Positions 1 through 8,088 of a stretch of DNA of 28,558 nt are shown here, one piece after another (position 1 is the first letter of the stretch; each line of letters begins with the position of its first letter). A program made the position numbers and the translations under genes. The notes under the pieces are model-generated. The model was not told where the DNA came from, ran no database searches, and saw nothing but the letters and a program-made list of their open reading frames with translations. The stretch comes from Caldimicrobium thiodismutans (lineage in GTDB: Bacteria > Desulfobacterota > Thermodesulfobacteria > Thermodesulfobacteriales > Thermodesulfobacteriaceae), in contig PNIE01000070.1 of the NCBI GenBank assembly GCA_002877875.1, forward strand, positions 1-28,558, read 5' to 3'.

Positions 1-707
1 AGGGCCTGATTTATAGGAAGGATAAAGGCTTCAATTCTTTCTAAATCTTCTTTCACTAATTTTTCAACTTCTTCAAGAGTTAAAGCCATCTCAAGGGTAA
101 AGATACTTTTTTGAATTCTCCTTAAAGATGAAAGAACGGCTCCGCAACCAAGTTCTTCTCCCAATCTATGAACAAGGCTTCTCACATAGGTACCCTTAGA
201 ACACTTAAGATAAAAGGAGGCCTCTTTCCCGTCAAAGGAGAGTATATCAAATTGATAAACCTTTACTTTTTTAGGCTCTTTAGGAATGAAAAGTCCATCT
301 CTGGCATATTTATAAAGGGGTCTTCCTCTAAACTTGGCAGCTGAATAAGGCGGAGGTATTTGTTCAAGATCACCTACTAATCTCTTAGCAACTTGATTAA
401 GCTTTTCAATGGTTACATCCTTAACTTCATAGGTTGCAAGAATCTCTCCTGTGATATCATAGGTATCTGTAGTTAGTCCCAGTTGAAATTTCCCCTCATA
501 AATCTTATCACCTTCTAAAAAGATTTGGGCAACCTTCGTGGCCTCATTTAAAAAAATAGGAAGAACTCCTGTGGCAATCGGATCAAGAGTGCCTCCATGC
601 CCAGCTTTTTTGACCTTTAATAATCTCTTTACTCTCTCAAGAGTCTCTGTAGAGGTAAGACCTTGAGGTTTATCTATTACAAGAATTCCTGAAAACTTTT
701 TCATCAT
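1..707 (-). CDS. truB: tRNA pseudouridine(55) synthase TruB (C-terminus beyond the window)
   Basis: The visible 235 codons encode the N-terminal and central catalytic part of TruB, which isomerises U55 in the T-loop of tRNA in the cytoplasm. The sequence shows the TruB opening (ILVIDKPQGLTS, residues 8-19) and the catalytic motif GHGGTLDPIATGVL with the nucleophilic Asp at residue 42. It continues with the family blocks PPPYSAAKFRGRPLYKYAR and CSKGTYVRSLVHRLGEELG. The frame is open to base 1, so the end of the catalytic domain and any PUA domain lie outside. The start is ATG at 707, overlapping the nrnA stop as ATGA; a second ATG follows immediately at 704. It is the last visible gene of the infB-DUF503-rbfA-nrnA-truB operon, a widely conserved order. 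The family call is secure. Confidence 0.95.
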   Translation of the reverse strand, partial: MMKKFSGILVIDKPQGLTSTETLERVKRLLKVKKAGHGGTLDPIATGVLPIFLNEATKVAQIFLEGDKIYEGKFQLGLTTDTYDITGEILATYEVKDVTIEKLNQVAKRLVGDLEQIPPPYSAAKFRGRPLYKYARDGLFIPKEPKKVKVYQFDILSFDGKEASFYLKCSKGTYVRSLVHRLGEELGCGAVLSSLRRIQKSIFTLEMALTLEEVEKLVKEDLERIEAFILPINQA

Positions 708-1672
708 AAGAAGGCTTCAAGTTCTCCTTTAAATTTTTCAAGAAAATTAGAAAGGCTCTCCCCTTTTAATTTAAAACCGCAGGCATATTTATGACCCCCT
801 CCTCCGTATTTCTTAGCAAGTTCAATAACCTCAAAAGGAGCTTTACTTCGCAAACTTACCTTTATTAACCCATCCTCTATCTCTTTTACTAAAGCAGATA
901 TCTTAACTCCTTTAATGCTCCTTAAGAGACTTACAGGGTCATTAAGATAAGCCTCACCTCCAAGCCTCTCAAAATCCTCTTTGGTAAGGTAAGAAAGGGC
1001 AATCTCTCCATTTTTCAATAATTCAAGCCTCTCAAGAACAAGTTTTGTTATTTCAAGTTGCTCAAGGGATATATTTTCAAAAAGTTCCTTAGCAATGTAA
1101 CTCGGACGAGCTCCTAAATCTAAAAGTTCCTGGGCCACAAGAAAAATGTCTCCCTTAACATTCTCATACTTAAAACTCCCTGTGTCATAATATAGACCAG
1201 CAAGTAAATTTTCAGAAACCGGGAAAGATAAGGGAAGATTAGCTGATTTAAAAAATTTATAAAGAAGATAGGTAGTTGAAGGGGCTTCAGGATCTATAAC
1301 CCTTAGAGGTTGGCAGGAAAAAAAAGGCTCACAACTCTCTTCCTGATGGTGATCAAAAACAAGGACTTTCTTAGGTCTCAATACTTTTCTAATCTTTTCT
1401 GATAATCTCCTTTCACACTGGGCATCAAAGACAATTAGTAAATCAGGCTCAAGTAAAGTGATTTCTTCAGAAATAATTTTAACTTTCTCTATGCCGTGTA
1501 GAAATTGAGAATTCGGGGGTAACTCTTCAACCAGAAGAAGAGGTTTCTTTTCAGAGAAAACAAGGGCAAAGGAAAGCATGGCAGAAAGACCGTCAATATC
1601 TGGATTTTGGTGAGTAACCAGCACAATTTTATCAGAATCTTTTATTAAGGAGAGAATCCTTTCAATATCCAT
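704..1672 (-). CDS. nrnA: NrnA-like bifunctional oligoribonuclease/PAP phosphatase (DHH-DHHA1)
   Basis: This 322-residue protein belongs to the DHH/DHHA1 phosphoesterase family. NrnA-type members degrade short RNA oligonucleotides and dephosphorylate 3'-phosphoadenosine 5'-phosphate in a metal-dependent reaction. Motif I is HQNPDIDGLSA (from about residue 21), which keeps both Asp residues of the usual NPDGDALGS although the glycines have shifted. The DHH signature is VFDHHQEE, where relatives often carry an Asn after DHH. A third metal-site Asp lies in YYDTGSFKY, and the C-terminal DHHA1 substrate motif is GGGGHKYACGF. The ATG overlaps the rbfA stop by one base (TAATG). Its place between rbfA and truB is the usual NrnA neighbourhood. 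Substrate preference is inferred from family and context only. Confidence 0.88.
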   Translation of the reverse strand: MDIERILSLIKDSDKIVLVTHQNPDIDGLSAMLSFALVFSEKKPLLLVEELPPNSQFLHGIEKVKIISEEITLLEPDLLIVFDAQCERRLSEKIRKVLRPKKVLVFDHHQEESCEPFFSCQPLRVIDPEAPSTTYLLYKFFKSANLPLSFPVSENLLAGLYYDTGSFKYENVKGDIFLVAQELLDLGARPSYIAKELFENISLEQLEITKLVLERLELLKNGEIALSYLTKEDFERLGGEAYLNDPVSLLRSIKGVKISALVKEIEDGLIKVSLRSKAPFEVIELAKKYGGGGHKYACGFKLKGESLSNFLEKFKGELEAFL

Positions 1673-2019
1673 TATACTTTTGTAGAAGTCCTTATTTTTT
1701 CAAAGAGCTCTTCAAGCCTTTTTTCTCTCTCCTCAGAAGTATCCTGCAAAAATTCAAGGTCTGGTAAAAATTTAATAGTTATTTTTTGAGAAAGGAGTTT
1801 TTTTATGTATCCCTTTGATTTTTTTAGGGCCTTTTCAACCTCAGAGGGATCTGCCCCAAAAACACGAAAATAAACCGTAGCTTTCTTAAGATCAGATCCT
1901 AATTTAACATCCGTAATAGTAATAATATTTTTCAAAATAGGGTCATTTAATTCTCGGAGAATAATCTCTGAAATTTCCTCTTTGAGGAGACTAGCTAACT
2001 TTTCTGGGCGTCTTGACAT
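1672..2019 (-). CDS. rbfA: Ribosome-binding factor A
   Basis: This 115-residue protein matches RbfA in length, opening and core. RbfA is a single KH-like domain protein that binds the immature 30S subunit and helps 16S rRNA 5'-end maturation, notably in the cold. The sequence shows the typical opening MSRRPEKLASLLKEEISEII, then ELNDP, then the strand VKLGSDLKKATVYFRVFG, then a helix rich in KKSKGYIKKLL and the block KFLPDLEFLQDTSEE. The gene starts 13 nt after the DUF503 stop and ends in a one-base overlap with nrnA. Co-transcription with infB follows the common bacterial arrangement. Confidence 0.95.
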   Translation of the reverse strand: MSRRPEKLASLLKEEISEIILRELNDPILKNIITITDVKLGSDLKKATVYFRVFGADPSEVEKALKKSKGYIKKLLSQKITIKFLPDLEFLQDTSEEREKRLEELFEKIRTSTKV

Positions 2020-2032
2020 ATATAAAATAGCC

Positions 2033-2323
2033 TCAATAGGAGAGATATTCTATTTCTGCCTTAACGATATCAAGGGCGCTCTCTTTTTGAATAAATTGGA
2101 TAAGACTTGTAAGCTTACTATCCACAAACCCTTGATCTTTTCCTACAATACTAATTCCAATAACAGCGCTTTGCCAAAGATCATGCCCATCAACTTCAGC
2201 AACAGAGACCTTTTTAAAATTAGCCTCTATTTTCTGAAGAAGAGCTCTAAGGATTTGCCTTTTTGCTTTTAAAGAATTAGGTTCAGGAAAATAAAGTTCA
2301 ATCTTAGCTATTCCAACAACCAT
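2033..2323 (-). CDS. DUF503 family protein (YlxP-like)
   Basis: This is a 96-residue DUF503 protein. The hallmark N-terminal strand is MVVGIAKIELYFPEPNSLK, followed by AKRQILRALLQKI and the later segment VAEVDGHDLWQSAVIGI. I chose ATG 2323 because an AGGAA Shine-Dalgarno lies about 7 nt upstream and it follows the infB stop directly (TAA-A-ATG). An in-frame upstream ATG at 2341 would lengthen the overlap with infB and add six residues the family lacks. The family usually sits between infB and rbfA, as here. It is thought to act near ribosome biogenesis, but no biochemical role is established, so none is assigned. Confidence 0.9.
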   Translation of the reverse strand: MVVGIAKIELYFPEPNSLKAKRQILRALLQKIEANFKKVSVAEVDGHDLWQSAVIGISIVGKDQGFVDSKLTSLIQFIQKESALDIVKAEIEYLSY

Positions 2324-2324
2324 T

Positions 2325-4886
2325 TTAGAGTTCCTGGGCAACTTCTCTCACCTCAAAGGCCTCAATGATATCTCCCTCTTTTACATCATTAAAGTTCTCA
2401 ATTTTTATTCCACATTCATACCCTGAAGGAACCTCTCTCACATCCTCTTTAAATCTCTTAAGACTGGCAATTTTCCCAGTATATACCACTACCCCATCTC
2501 TTATTACCCTTACCTGATTATTTCTATTAATAACTCCCTCTTTAACATAACAACCTGCAACTATTCCTACCTTGGGAACTTTGAAAGTAGCTCTTACTTC
2601 TGCCACTCCTGTAATAATCTCTTCAAATTTAGGTTCAAGAAGTCCTACCATGGCCTTTTTAATATCCTCAAGCACATGATAAATTACATCATAGAACCTT
2701 ACATCCACTCCCTCTTTTTTGGCCAATTCTTTTGCCTGAGAATTGGGTTTTACATTAAAACCTATAACTATGGCCTCTGAAGCTGAGGCTAGCATCACAT
2801 CGCTTTCAGTAATAGCTCCTATTCCTGCTCTAATTACAGAGACCCTAACCTTATCTGTGGAGAGTTTCTCAAGGGAACTTTTTAAAGCTTCAAGAGTTCC
2901 CTGAGTGTCAGCTTTAAGAACAATCTTTAGTTCCTTTAATTCTCCCTCTTTAAGCTTTTCAAAAATCTTTTCAAGGCTTATCTTAGCTATTTGGGCAGCT
3001 TCAGTCTCTCTTGCTTTCCTTTGACGATACTCAGCAACCCTCCTTGCCTTCTCTTCATCGTCCATAACAATGAAATCATCACCTGCCGAAGGAAGCTCTT
3101 CAAAACCAAGGATTTCTACAGGAGTTGAAGGTGTAGCTTCCTTAATTCTCATCCCATAACTATCAAACATAGCTCTTACTCTTCCATAGGTAAGACCACA
3201 AACAAAGGGATCGCCTTCTCTTAAAGTCCCCTCCTGGACAATTACCGTGGCAACTGGTCCCTTTCCTTTATCAAGTTTACTCTCAATAACTCTCCCTCTT
3301 GCTGGTCGGTCATAGGCTGCCTTAAGGTCAAGCATCTCTGCTTGAAGAAGAACCAGTTCCAGAAGATCTTCAATTCCAATTTTGTTTCGGGCAGAAATGT
3401 TAGCCATAAGAGTATCTCCGCCCCATTCTTCTGGAACAAGACCTAGTTCAGCCAACTGAGATTTTACTCTCTCAGGATTAGCATTAGGTTTGTCTATTTT
3501 GTTTATAGCTACCACAATGGGAACACCTGCAGCTCGGGCATGCTCAATAGCCTCTTTGGTCTGATCCATAACTCCATCGTCAGCAGCTACTACAAGAATA
3601 ACTATATCTGTTACCTGAGCACCCCTTGCTCTCATAGAAGTAAAGGCCTCATGACCAGGTGTATCAATAAAAGTAATCTTCCTTCCATCCTCTAAGGTAA
3701 CAGTATAAGCTCCGATGTGCTGAGTGATCCCACCTGCTTCACGACTGGCTACATCAGTCTTTCTAATAGCATCAAGAAGGGTAGTCTTGCCATGATCTAC
3801 ATGCCCCATCACAGTGACAACTGGTGGCCTTGGTTTTAGCTCCTCTGGGGAAGGAGGTGTATATTGAAGAAGAAGTTCCTCCTCTAAAGTTCCTTTTTCT
3901 ACTTGATATCCAAATTCATCAGCCAGAATGGCAGCAGTGTCTGCATCGATTGATTGATTAATAGTAAGAGGCATACCCATTTGCAAGGCTTTTTTAATAA
4001 GCTCTCCTGCCTTAACTCCCATTAATTTGGCAAGCTCTCCCACTTGAATGGATTCGTAAATTTTAATTTTTTTCTCCTTAGGTGGAAGTGTGGGAGGTCT
4101 TTCTGAAACCCTTTCTTTTGGAGCTTTAGCTTTAGGTTTTTCTCCCCTCTCCTCCTCTTCTAATTCCTCAGGAAAGGTTCCAAAAAGGGAAATTTCCTCC
4201 TCACCTTCATAAAATTCAAATTCTTCCCTTTCTTCTCTTCCCCGTTTTGGGGGTTTCCTTTTAGTTTTTTTCTTTTCCTCTTCAAAACGTTCTTTCTTCT
4301 TCTTTTTGGACTCCTCCTTTTCTGTGGGAGCTTCTATCTCCTCTGGAGGAGGAACTTTTATTTCTTCTTTAGGCGGCTTCGGTGTAAAAACTCTCTCTCT
4401 CCTTGGCCTAAAATCGGTAACAACTCTTTTTTCAAATTTTCCTTCTCCAGAAATTTCAGTAGGTTCTACTTCAGGAGAAAGCTTGAGTTCTTCTTCAGTT
4501 TTAATGGTAAGTTTTTCTTCCTTTTCTATGGTCTCAGGTTTGAGAACTTCAGGTTGAGGTGCTTCTATTTGAGAGATTTCCTCAGGCTTAACTTCAAGCT
4601 GAGAGTTTTCTATAATTTCTTCAGCTTTTCTTTTTATTATAAGCTTCTTTCTTTTTGGTTTTTCTTCTTCTGTAAAGATTTTTTCAATTTCTTCTTTCTT
4701 TTCTTTTTTAATAATAATAAATTCCCTCTTCTTGCCAAATTCTTCTCTAATTTTGGCTACTTCCTCTTCAGAAAGAGTGGATGAGGCAGTTTTTACTGAA
4801 TACCCCTTTTCTTTAAGCTTCTGAAGAAAATCTTTTAAATCAAGCTTAAGTTCCTCTGCTAATTCAGAAACCCTAATTTTTGACAT
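2325..4886 (-). CDS. infB: Translation initiation factor IF-2
   Basis: This 853-residue IF-2 is the GTPase that brings fMet-tRNA to the 30S subunit and promotes subunit joining. An IF2_N domain occupies residues 1-50 (SKIRVSELAEELKLD). A long, highly charged Lys/Glu/Pro linker follows to about 270, then a second IF2_N module at about 275-325 (VGELAKLMGVKAGELIKKALQ). The G domain starts near 355 with G1 GHVDHGKTT at 361-369, DTPGHEAF (G3) and NKIDKP (G4). The IF-2 beta-barrel and C-terminal fMet-tRNA-binding domains follow to residue 853. An AGGGG sits about 11 nt before the ATG, a loose spacing. It is the first gene of its operon; rimP and nusA, often located upstream, are absent from the adjacent spacer. 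Confidence 0.98.
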   Translation of the reverse strand: MSKIRVSELAEELKLDLKDFLQKLKEKGYSVKTASSTLSEEEVAKIREEFGKKREFIIIKKEKKEEIEKIFTEEEKPKRKKLIIKRKAEEIIENSQLEVKPEEISQIEAPQPEVLKPETIEKEEKLTIKTEEELKLSPEVEPTEISGEGKFEKRVVTDFRPRRERVFTPKPPKEEIKVPPPEEIEAPTEKEESKKKKKERFEEEKKKTKRKPPKRGREEREEFEFYEGEEEISLFGTFPEELEEEERGEKPKAKAPKERVSERPPTLPPKEKKIKIYESIQVGELAKLMGVKAGELIKKALQMGMPLTINQSIDADTAAILADEFGYQVEKGTLEEELLLQYTPPSPEELKPRPPVVTVMGHVDHGKTTLLDAIRKTDVASREAGGITQHIGAYTVTLEDGRKITFIDTPGHEAFTSMRARGAQVTDIVILVVAADDGVMDQTKEAIEHARAAGVPIVVAINKIDKPNANPERVKSQLAELGLVPEEWGGDTLMANISARNKIGIEDLLELVLLQAEMLDLKAAYDRPARGRVIESKLDKGKGPVATVIVQEGTLREGDPFVCGLTYGRVRAMFDSYGMRIKEATPSTPVEILGFEELPSAGDDFIVMDDEEKARRVAEYRQRKARETEAAQIAKISLEKIFEKLKEGELKELKIVLKADTQGTLEALKSSLEKLSTDKVRVSVIRAGIGAITESDVMLASASEAIVIGFNVKPNSQAKELAKKEGVDVRFYDVIYHVLEDIKKAMVGLLEPKFEEIITGVAEVRATFKVPKVGIVAGCYVKEGVINRNNQVRVIRDGVVVYTGKIASLKRFKEDVREVPSGYECGIKIENFNDVKEGDIIEAFEVREVAQEL

Positions 4887-5111
4887 TAAATTTTCAACCC
4901 CTTCTTGAAAGTTTTCTTAATCTTAATCTCAATGTGCTAAAATTCAAGAGCTCATATAATTTCAGTTTTAAATATATCCTTAAAAAAATTTCATATTAAG
5001 CAAGACATATATTCTTTTAGGCAAAAAACTATTTCTACCTATACTTTCTCAAAACCTTGGGCTAATCTTCTACTTTATTTTTTTTTAAATTGAATTAATA
5101 TGTAAATTATT
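4887..5111. other. Divergent intergenic region between infB and kdsB
   Basis: These 225 bases are very AT-rich and separate two divergent operons, so promoters for both are expected here. I see no coding frame, tRNA or strong hairpin. Poly-A/T runs occur near 4981 and 5079-5088. For kdsB a weak -10-like TAATAT lies at 5096-5101, only about 10 nt before the ATG, without a convincing -35. For infB several TATATT/TATATG-like boxes occur, but none has a good -35 at proper spacing. I do not assign a specific promoter. Confidence 0.5.
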
Positions 5112-5840
5112 ATGAAACAAGTCATCATTATACCAGCCCGTTATGGGTCAACGAGGTTTCCTGGGAAGCCCCTTGTACAACTATGGGAAAAGCCTCTTAT
5201 TCAACATGTTTATGAAAGGGCTTTAAAATCTGGTCTTCAGGAGATCTATGTAGCCACTGATGATAAAAGAATATTTGACACTGTGGTAAATTTCGGAGGA
5301 AAGGCTATTATGACCTCCCACCATCCCTCGGGAACAGATAGAGTAGCAGAGGCAGCAAACATTCTTGGCCTTAGTGAGGAAGACATAGTAATTAACCTTC
5401 AAGGAGATCAACCGCTTTTTCCCCAAGACTATTTTTCTTTATTGGTAAAACCCCTTCTCTTAAATGAAGATATTTTTATAGCTACTCTTGCTACCCCTAT
5501 TCAGACCAAAAAGGACCTTGAAAATCCTAACAAGGTAAAGGTTGTGATTGATAAAAGAGGAAGGGCTCTTTATTTTTCAAGAAGTCCCATCCCCTTTTTT
5601 AGACCACCTGGAAAGGAGCCCCCCTATTACAAGCACATCGGAGTTTATGCCTATAGAAAGGCCTTTCTTGATGTATTTGTAAGGCTTTCTCCTGGAGTGC
5701 TTGAGGAAGCTGAAAAATTGGAACAATTAAGAGCCCTTGAAAATGGCTATTCTATTGCAGTCACCATCGTTCCCAGGGATTATCCCGAGGTGGATACTCC
5801 TGAAGATCTTGAATATATAAAAACTTGTTGGAAGGAATAA
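5112..5840 (+). CDS. kdsB: 3-deoxy-manno-octulosonate cytidylyltransferase (CMP-KDO synthetase)
   Basis: This 242-residue enzyme activates Kdo with CTP to give CMP-Kdo, the donor for the inner core of lipopolysaccharide. The nucleotide-binding signature is IIPARYGSTRFPGKPL at residues 5-20. Other KdsB blocks are ATDDKRI, TSHHPSGTDRVAEAA, INLQGDQPL, VIDKRGRALYFSRSPIPF, the substrate loop YYKHIGVYAYRKAFL and EKLEQLRALENGYSI near the end. Length matches the family at about 245-250. No Shine-Dalgarno is visible before the ATG, which is unusual for this window and may mean a very short or leaderless mRNA. It heads a plus-strand run to trpS. It implies a Gram-negative cell that makes Kdo. Confidence 0.96.
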   Translation: MKQVIIIPARYGSTRFPGKPLVQLWEKPLIQHVYERALKSGLQEIYVATDDKRIFDTVVNFGGKAIMTSHHPSGTDRVAEAANILGLSEEDIVINLQGDQPLFPQDYFSLLVKPLLLNEDIFIATLATPIQTKKDLENPNKVKVVIDKRGRALYFSRSPIPFFRPPGKEPPYYKHIGVYAYRKAFLDVFVRLSPGVLEEAEKLEQLRALENGYSIAVTIVPRDYPEVDTPEDLEYIKTCWKE

Positions 5841-5844
5841 AATT

Positions 5845-6660
5845 ATGAGAAGGGCACCTGCTGTTGCAGGATATTTTTACCCTGAAGAGAGGGAAAGCCT
5901 CCTTTTAGAGTTAAAAAGACTGGTTAAATTCTCCCCAGAGAAAATTGAGGCCTTGGGAATAGTAGTTCCCCATGCGGGGTATATGTATTCAGGTGAAGTT
6001 GCTGGAAAGGTTTATGGGAAAATTTTGCCACCAGAAGTCGCTGTTATTATAGGGCCTAATCATACAGGACTTGGAGAAAGGGTCTCTCTCTTTGATGGAG
6101 AAAGTTTCTTAACTCCCCTTGGAGAAGCGCAAATAGAGAAGAGACTTTCGGAACTTCTTCTTGCCGAAACTAAGCTTGTAAAAAAAGATAAATGGGCCCA
6201 TTTGAGAGAACACTCTCTTGAAGTTCAGCTTCCTTTTCTCCAATTTTTAACCCCCCACATAAAAATCCTTCCGCTATGTCTTTGGGACCTTGATCTTCAA
6301 GAAATTAAAGAGCTCGGAAGAGCCCTTGCTAAGGCCATAAAAATTTATAAAGAAGAAACAGGAAAAAAGGTTTTAATAGTTGCCAGTTCTGATTTTAGCC
6401 ATTATGAGCCCCAAAAGGTAGCTCAAAAAAAAGATAGCCTTGCTATAAAGGAAATCCTTGCTCTTTCAGAGGAAAATTTATTAAAAGTGGTCTTTAGTGA
6501 GAAAATTAGTATGTGTGGGATTATACCTGTATCTGTGACCCTTTTTGCCTGCAAAGAGCTTGGGGCTAAGAATACTCTTCTTGTGGATTATAAAACCTCA
6601 GGGGATGTTACAGGAGATTATGCTGCGGTAGTTGGTTATGGGGGGATAATTATTTATTAG
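5845..6660 (+). CDS. MEMO1-like protein (AmmeMemoRadiSam system protein B family)
   Basis: This 271-residue protein belongs to the MEMO family. Candidate metal ligands by analogy with human MEMO1 are His43 in VVPHAGYMYSG, His73 in IIGPNHTGLG and the Cys in SMCGIIPV (about residue 224). The conserved Asp lies in SSDFSHYEP (about residue 183). The opening RRAPAVAGYFYP is typical, and EHSLEVQLPFLQ is a further family block. In many bacteria and archaea the family is encoded beside an AMMECR1 protein and a radical SAM enzyme; neither is within the window. The ATG lies 4 nt after the kdsB stop, with AAGGA inside the kdsB end as ribosome binding site. Fold and metal site are supported; the bacterial function is not known. 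Confidence 0.9.
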   Translation: MRRAPAVAGYFYPEERESLLLELKRLVKFSPEKIEALGIVVPHAGYMYSGEVAGKVYGKILPPEVAVIIGPNHTGLGERVSLFDGESFLTPLGEAQIEKRLSELLLAETKLVKKDKWAHLREHSLEVQLPFLQFLTPHIKILPLCLWDLDLQEIKELGRALAKAIKIYKEETGKKVLIVASSDFSHYEPQKVAQKKDSLAIKEILALSEENLLKVVFSEKISMCGIIPVSVTLFACKELGAKNTLLVDYKTSGDVTGDYAAVVGYGGIIIY

Positions 6661-6665
6661 GAGGG
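6659..6665 (+). promoter_or_regulatory. Ribosome binding site that fixes the gltX start
   Basis: AGGAGGG overlaps the stop of the MEMO-like gene. It is directly next to the TTG at 6666, too close for initiation, but six bases from the in-frame TTG at 6672. Spacing therefore favours 6672 as the start of gltX. Confidence 0.7.
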
Positions 6666-6671
6666 TTGAGG

Positions 6672-8069
6672 TTGAGTGAAATAGTAACTCGTTTTCCGCC
6701 AAGCCCAACTGGGCATTTACACCTTGGTGGTGCAAGAACAGCCCTTTTTAATTTTCTTTTTGCCAGACACAATCGAGGCAAGTTTATTCTCCGCTTTGAG
6801 GACACTGATAAAGAACGCTCTAAAGAGGAATATGTAGACTCCATTATAGAGGCTTTAAACTGGCTTGGACTTCACTGGGACGAAGGCCCTTACTTTCAAA
6901 GCAAACGGCTTGAAATTTATGAAGAATATGCTAAACGCCTCTATTCCGAGGGAAAGGCTTATTATTGTGAGTGTTCCAAAGAAGAGCTTGAGGCAAAAAG
7001 AAAGGCCCAGTTGGAGAGAGGGATAAAACCCCATTATGATGGAACCTGTAGAGAAAAAGGCTTGCCTCCTGGCTCAGGAAGAGCCTTAAGAATAAAAATT
7101 CCTGAAGAAATAACTGAAATTGTCTTTGAAGACCTCTTGAGGGGAAAGATTGTCTTTCCTCCTGATGAAGTAGACGATTTTATTTTATTGCGGTCTGATG
7201 GAACGCCTACTTATCAATTTGCTGTGGTAATTGACGATTTGACTATGGGAGTAACTCATGTAATTAGAGGGGATGATCATATATCTAATACTCCTAAGCA
7301 ATTGATGATTTATCAAGCTCTGGGGGCCAAACCACCCCAATTTGCTCATATTCCTATGGTTCTTGGACCTGATGGAGCAAGACTTTCCAAAAGACATGGT
7401 GCAAGATCTATCCTTGAATATCGCGAAGAGGGATATTTGCCTCAAGCAGTGTTAAATTATCTTGCAAGGCTTGGCTGGGGATATGGTGATCAGGAATACT
7501 TTAATTTGAAAGAATTGATTGAAAAATTTGATCTCTCAAGGGTTAATCTTTCTCCTGCCCGTTTTGATCCAGAGAAGATGCTTGCCTTTAATGCCTATTG
7601 GATTAAGACTCTTGACAGCTCTGAGATTTTGAAACACTTAAAACCCTTCTTGAAGAGTTATCCCATAGAAAAATATTCTGAAGAATATCTCAAAACTATT
7701 CTTGAAGGGGTGAAACCCAGAGTGAAAACTCTAAAGGAAATGGCTGAAATGATAGATTTTTATTTACTTGAGGAAATTGAGTTGGATGAAAAAGCAAAAG
7801 AAAAATATCTCACCCCAAAAATAAAATCTCTTCTTGAAAGGTTAATAATTGATTTAGATTCTCTTTCCTTTGATGATGAGAAAAAACTTGAGGAAGAATT
7901 TAGAGCTCTTGCTGAGGAATCAGGGGTTAAACTGAAGGACCTGGCTCAGGCTGTAAGAGTGGCCTTAACAGGAAAAACGATAAGTCCACCCCTTTTTGAA
8001 GTAATTAAAAACCTTGGTAAAGAGCGAGTAAGAATAAGACTTAAAAAAGCTCTTGAGTTCATAAATTAA
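6672..8069 (+). CDS. gltX: Glutamyl-tRNA synthetase (class I)
   Basis: This enzyme charges tRNA-Glu with glutamate. From TTG 6672 it has 465 residues, the normal bacterial GluRS length. The HIGH-type motif is PPSPTGHLHLGGARTALFN (residues 9-27) and the KMSKS-type motif is ARLSKRHGARS near residue 237. A Cys-rich insert, YYCECSKEELE with a later GTCREKG, resembles the zinc-binding region of many GluRS proteins, but the fourth ligand is not obvious. TTG 6672 is preferred to TTG 6666 because the AGGAGGG Shine-Dalgarno is six bases away and the protein then opens like its homologues. Whether it also charges tRNA-Gln cannot be told here. A short membrane-protein gene follows it. Confidence 0.96.
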   Translation: MSEIVTRFPPSPTGHLHLGGARTALFNFLFARHNRGKFILRFEDTDKERSKEEYVDSIIEALNWLGLHWDEGPYFQSKRLEIYEEYAKRLYSEGKAYYCECSKEELEAKRKAQLERGIKPHYDGTCREKGLPPGSGRALRIKIPEEITEIVFEDLLRGKIVFPPDEVDDFILLRSDGTPTYQFAVVIDDLTMGVTHVIRGDDHISNTPKQLMIYQALGAKPPQFAHIPMVLGPDGARLSKRHGARSILEYREEGYLPQAVLNYLARLGWGYGDQEYFNLKELIEKFDLSRVNLSPARFDPEKMLAFNAYWIKTLDSSEILKHLKPFLKSYPIEKYSEEYLKTILEGVKPRVKTLKEMAEMIDFYLLEEIELDEKAKEKYLTPKIKSLLERLIIDLDSLSFDDEKKLEEEFRALAEESGVKLKDLAQAVRVALTGKTISPPLFEVIKNLGKERVRIRLKKALEFIN

Positions 8070-8072
8070 AAT

Positions 8073-8080
8073 GGAGGTGA
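8073..8080 (+). promoter_or_regulatory. Ribosome binding site of the small TGA-containing gene
   Basis: GGAGGTGA is a near-perfect Shine-Dalgarno, eight bases before GTG 8089. It overlaps an in-frame ATG at 8071 that has no ribosome binding site of its own. It therefore supports GTG 8089 as the true start and shows that this spacer between gltX and trpS is translated. Confidence 0.7.
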
Positions 8081-8088
8081 AGTTTACT

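Noticed and set aside
4306..4784. Two plus-strand frames opposite the infB linker
   Set aside because: Their Ser- and Phe-rich compositions are the reverse complement of the Lys/Glu-rich IF-2 linker codons; they are shadows of infB.
8071..8073. ATG as the start of the small TGA-containing gene
   Set aside because: It has no Shine-Dalgarno and its own bases overlap the strong GGAGGTGA that serves GTG 8089.
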